Assembly (NCBI RefSeq): GCF_024346755.1 | Contig: NZ_AP024861.1 | Coordinates: 2,046,001-2,110,000, forward strand | From: Vibrio aerogenes | GTDB lineage: Bacteria; Pseudomonadota; Gammaproteobacteria; Enterobacterales; Vibrionaceae | Direction of reading: 5' to 3' | Length of the DNA stretch: 64,000 bases | In this document: positions 63,939 to 64,000 of the stretch, one piece after another | Layout: each line of letters opens with the position of its first letter | Position numbering within the stretch: the first letter of the stretch is position 1 | Made by a program: the position numbers and the translations under genes | The notes under the pieces: generated by a model | What the model was told of the DNA's origin: nothing | Seen by the model: only the letters and a program-made list of their open reading frames with translations | The model's database searches: none

Positions 63939-64000
63939 AATTTCTCAGTAAAATCCAGACAAAAACCGGTGCACCAATCGTAGCAGTCACAACTCCCAGA
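63922..64000 (-). CDS. btuC: Vitamin B12 ABC transporter permease, C-terminal end (5' part outside window)
   Basis: The last 25 codons of a FecCD-family permease, reading LGVVTATIGAPVFVWILL near the end, as in BtuC. The stop lies inside btuD: the genes overlap by 17 bases, showing translational coupling. Confidence 0.85.
   Translation of the reverse strand, partial: LGVVTATIGAPVFVWILLRNYDSRE

Noticed and set aside
1..64000. CRISPR arrays, transposases, integrases, phage genes, toxin–antitoxin pairs, defence islands
   Set aside because: None is visible. The tandem arrays lack spacers and no cas-like gene is present; all large ORFs fit chromosomal families.

Overview
The window looks like a stretch of chromosome from a member of the Vibrionaceae. 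Several independent signs agree. The run serC – ydgA-like – histidine kinase/response regulator – outer-membrane protein – tfoX – HDOD – panP – hexR – grxA – ybjL matches, as I remember it, the chromosome 1 arrangement of Vibrio cholerae and relatives. FabV, KtrAB, CheV, two methyl-accepting chemotaxis proteins, an NqrM-like protein and asnS–aspC are also typical of the group. Base composition is even and moderate. I see no insertion sequence, prophage, CRISPR array or rRNA. The only RNA genes are two tandem tRNA-Val(GAC) genes.

Layout. 0–6 kb: the end of asnS, aspC, then a minus-strand hexuronate unit (TRAP transporter dctQMP plus mannonate dehydratase uxuA) with a KdgR-like operator upstream. 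6.8–10.3 kb: a dCache chemoreceptor and a SufS/CsdA-type cysteine desulfurase. 10.3–16.1 kb: a glycerol-3-phosphate/glycerophosphodiester operon ugpBAEC, a DeoR-family regulator, then ugpQ. 16.4–17.1 kb: a NifX-domain protein and an NqrM-like Cys-rich membrane protein behind a perfect palindrome. 17.1–23.7 kb: a minus-strand operon of a membrane-fusion protein, a TolC-like outer-membrane factor, two MacB-like permeases, an ATPase and a 4'-phosphopantetheinyl transferase, punctuated by three short tandem-repeat arrays. 23.8–27.4 kb: divergent metE/metR with MetJ and MetR boxes. 27.5–31.1 kb: a polar amino-acid ABC transporter divergent from an Lrp-family regulator.

31–37 kb: a DUF4250 protein, a membrane protein, ygiQ, serC and a ydgA-like gene. 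37.5–42.7 kb: a hybrid histidine kinase with a degenerate receiver and a cyclic-nucleotide-like domain, a response regulator, an outer-membrane protein, tfoX (competence) and an HDOD protein. 42.9–48.1 kb: panP (beta-alanine for CoA synthesis), hexR, grxA and ybjL. 48.2–54.1 kb: fabV, a D-cysteine desulfhydrase-like enzyme, ktrAB, a 29-residue small ORF and a methyltransferase. 54.3–59.3 kb: a second chemoreceptor, the tRNA-Val pair, a diguanylate cyclase, a DUF2726 protein and cheV. 59.7–64 kb: a small hypothetical protein, metA behind a met box, a PilW-like TPR lipoprotein, a small membrane protein, a MazG-like pyrophosphohydrolase, and btuD with the end of btuC.

Most genes are housekeeping or conserved. 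The less ordinary material is (i) the PPTase–tripartite exporter operon with three tandem arrays at its gene ends, (ii) the NifX/NqrM-like pair, (iii) a five-codon ORF coupled to tfoX, (iv) a 29-codon ORF with a strong ribosome binding site, and (v) several long hairpins and an unassigned terminator that may mark unannotated RNAs. No single locus is clearly a new defence or mobile system.
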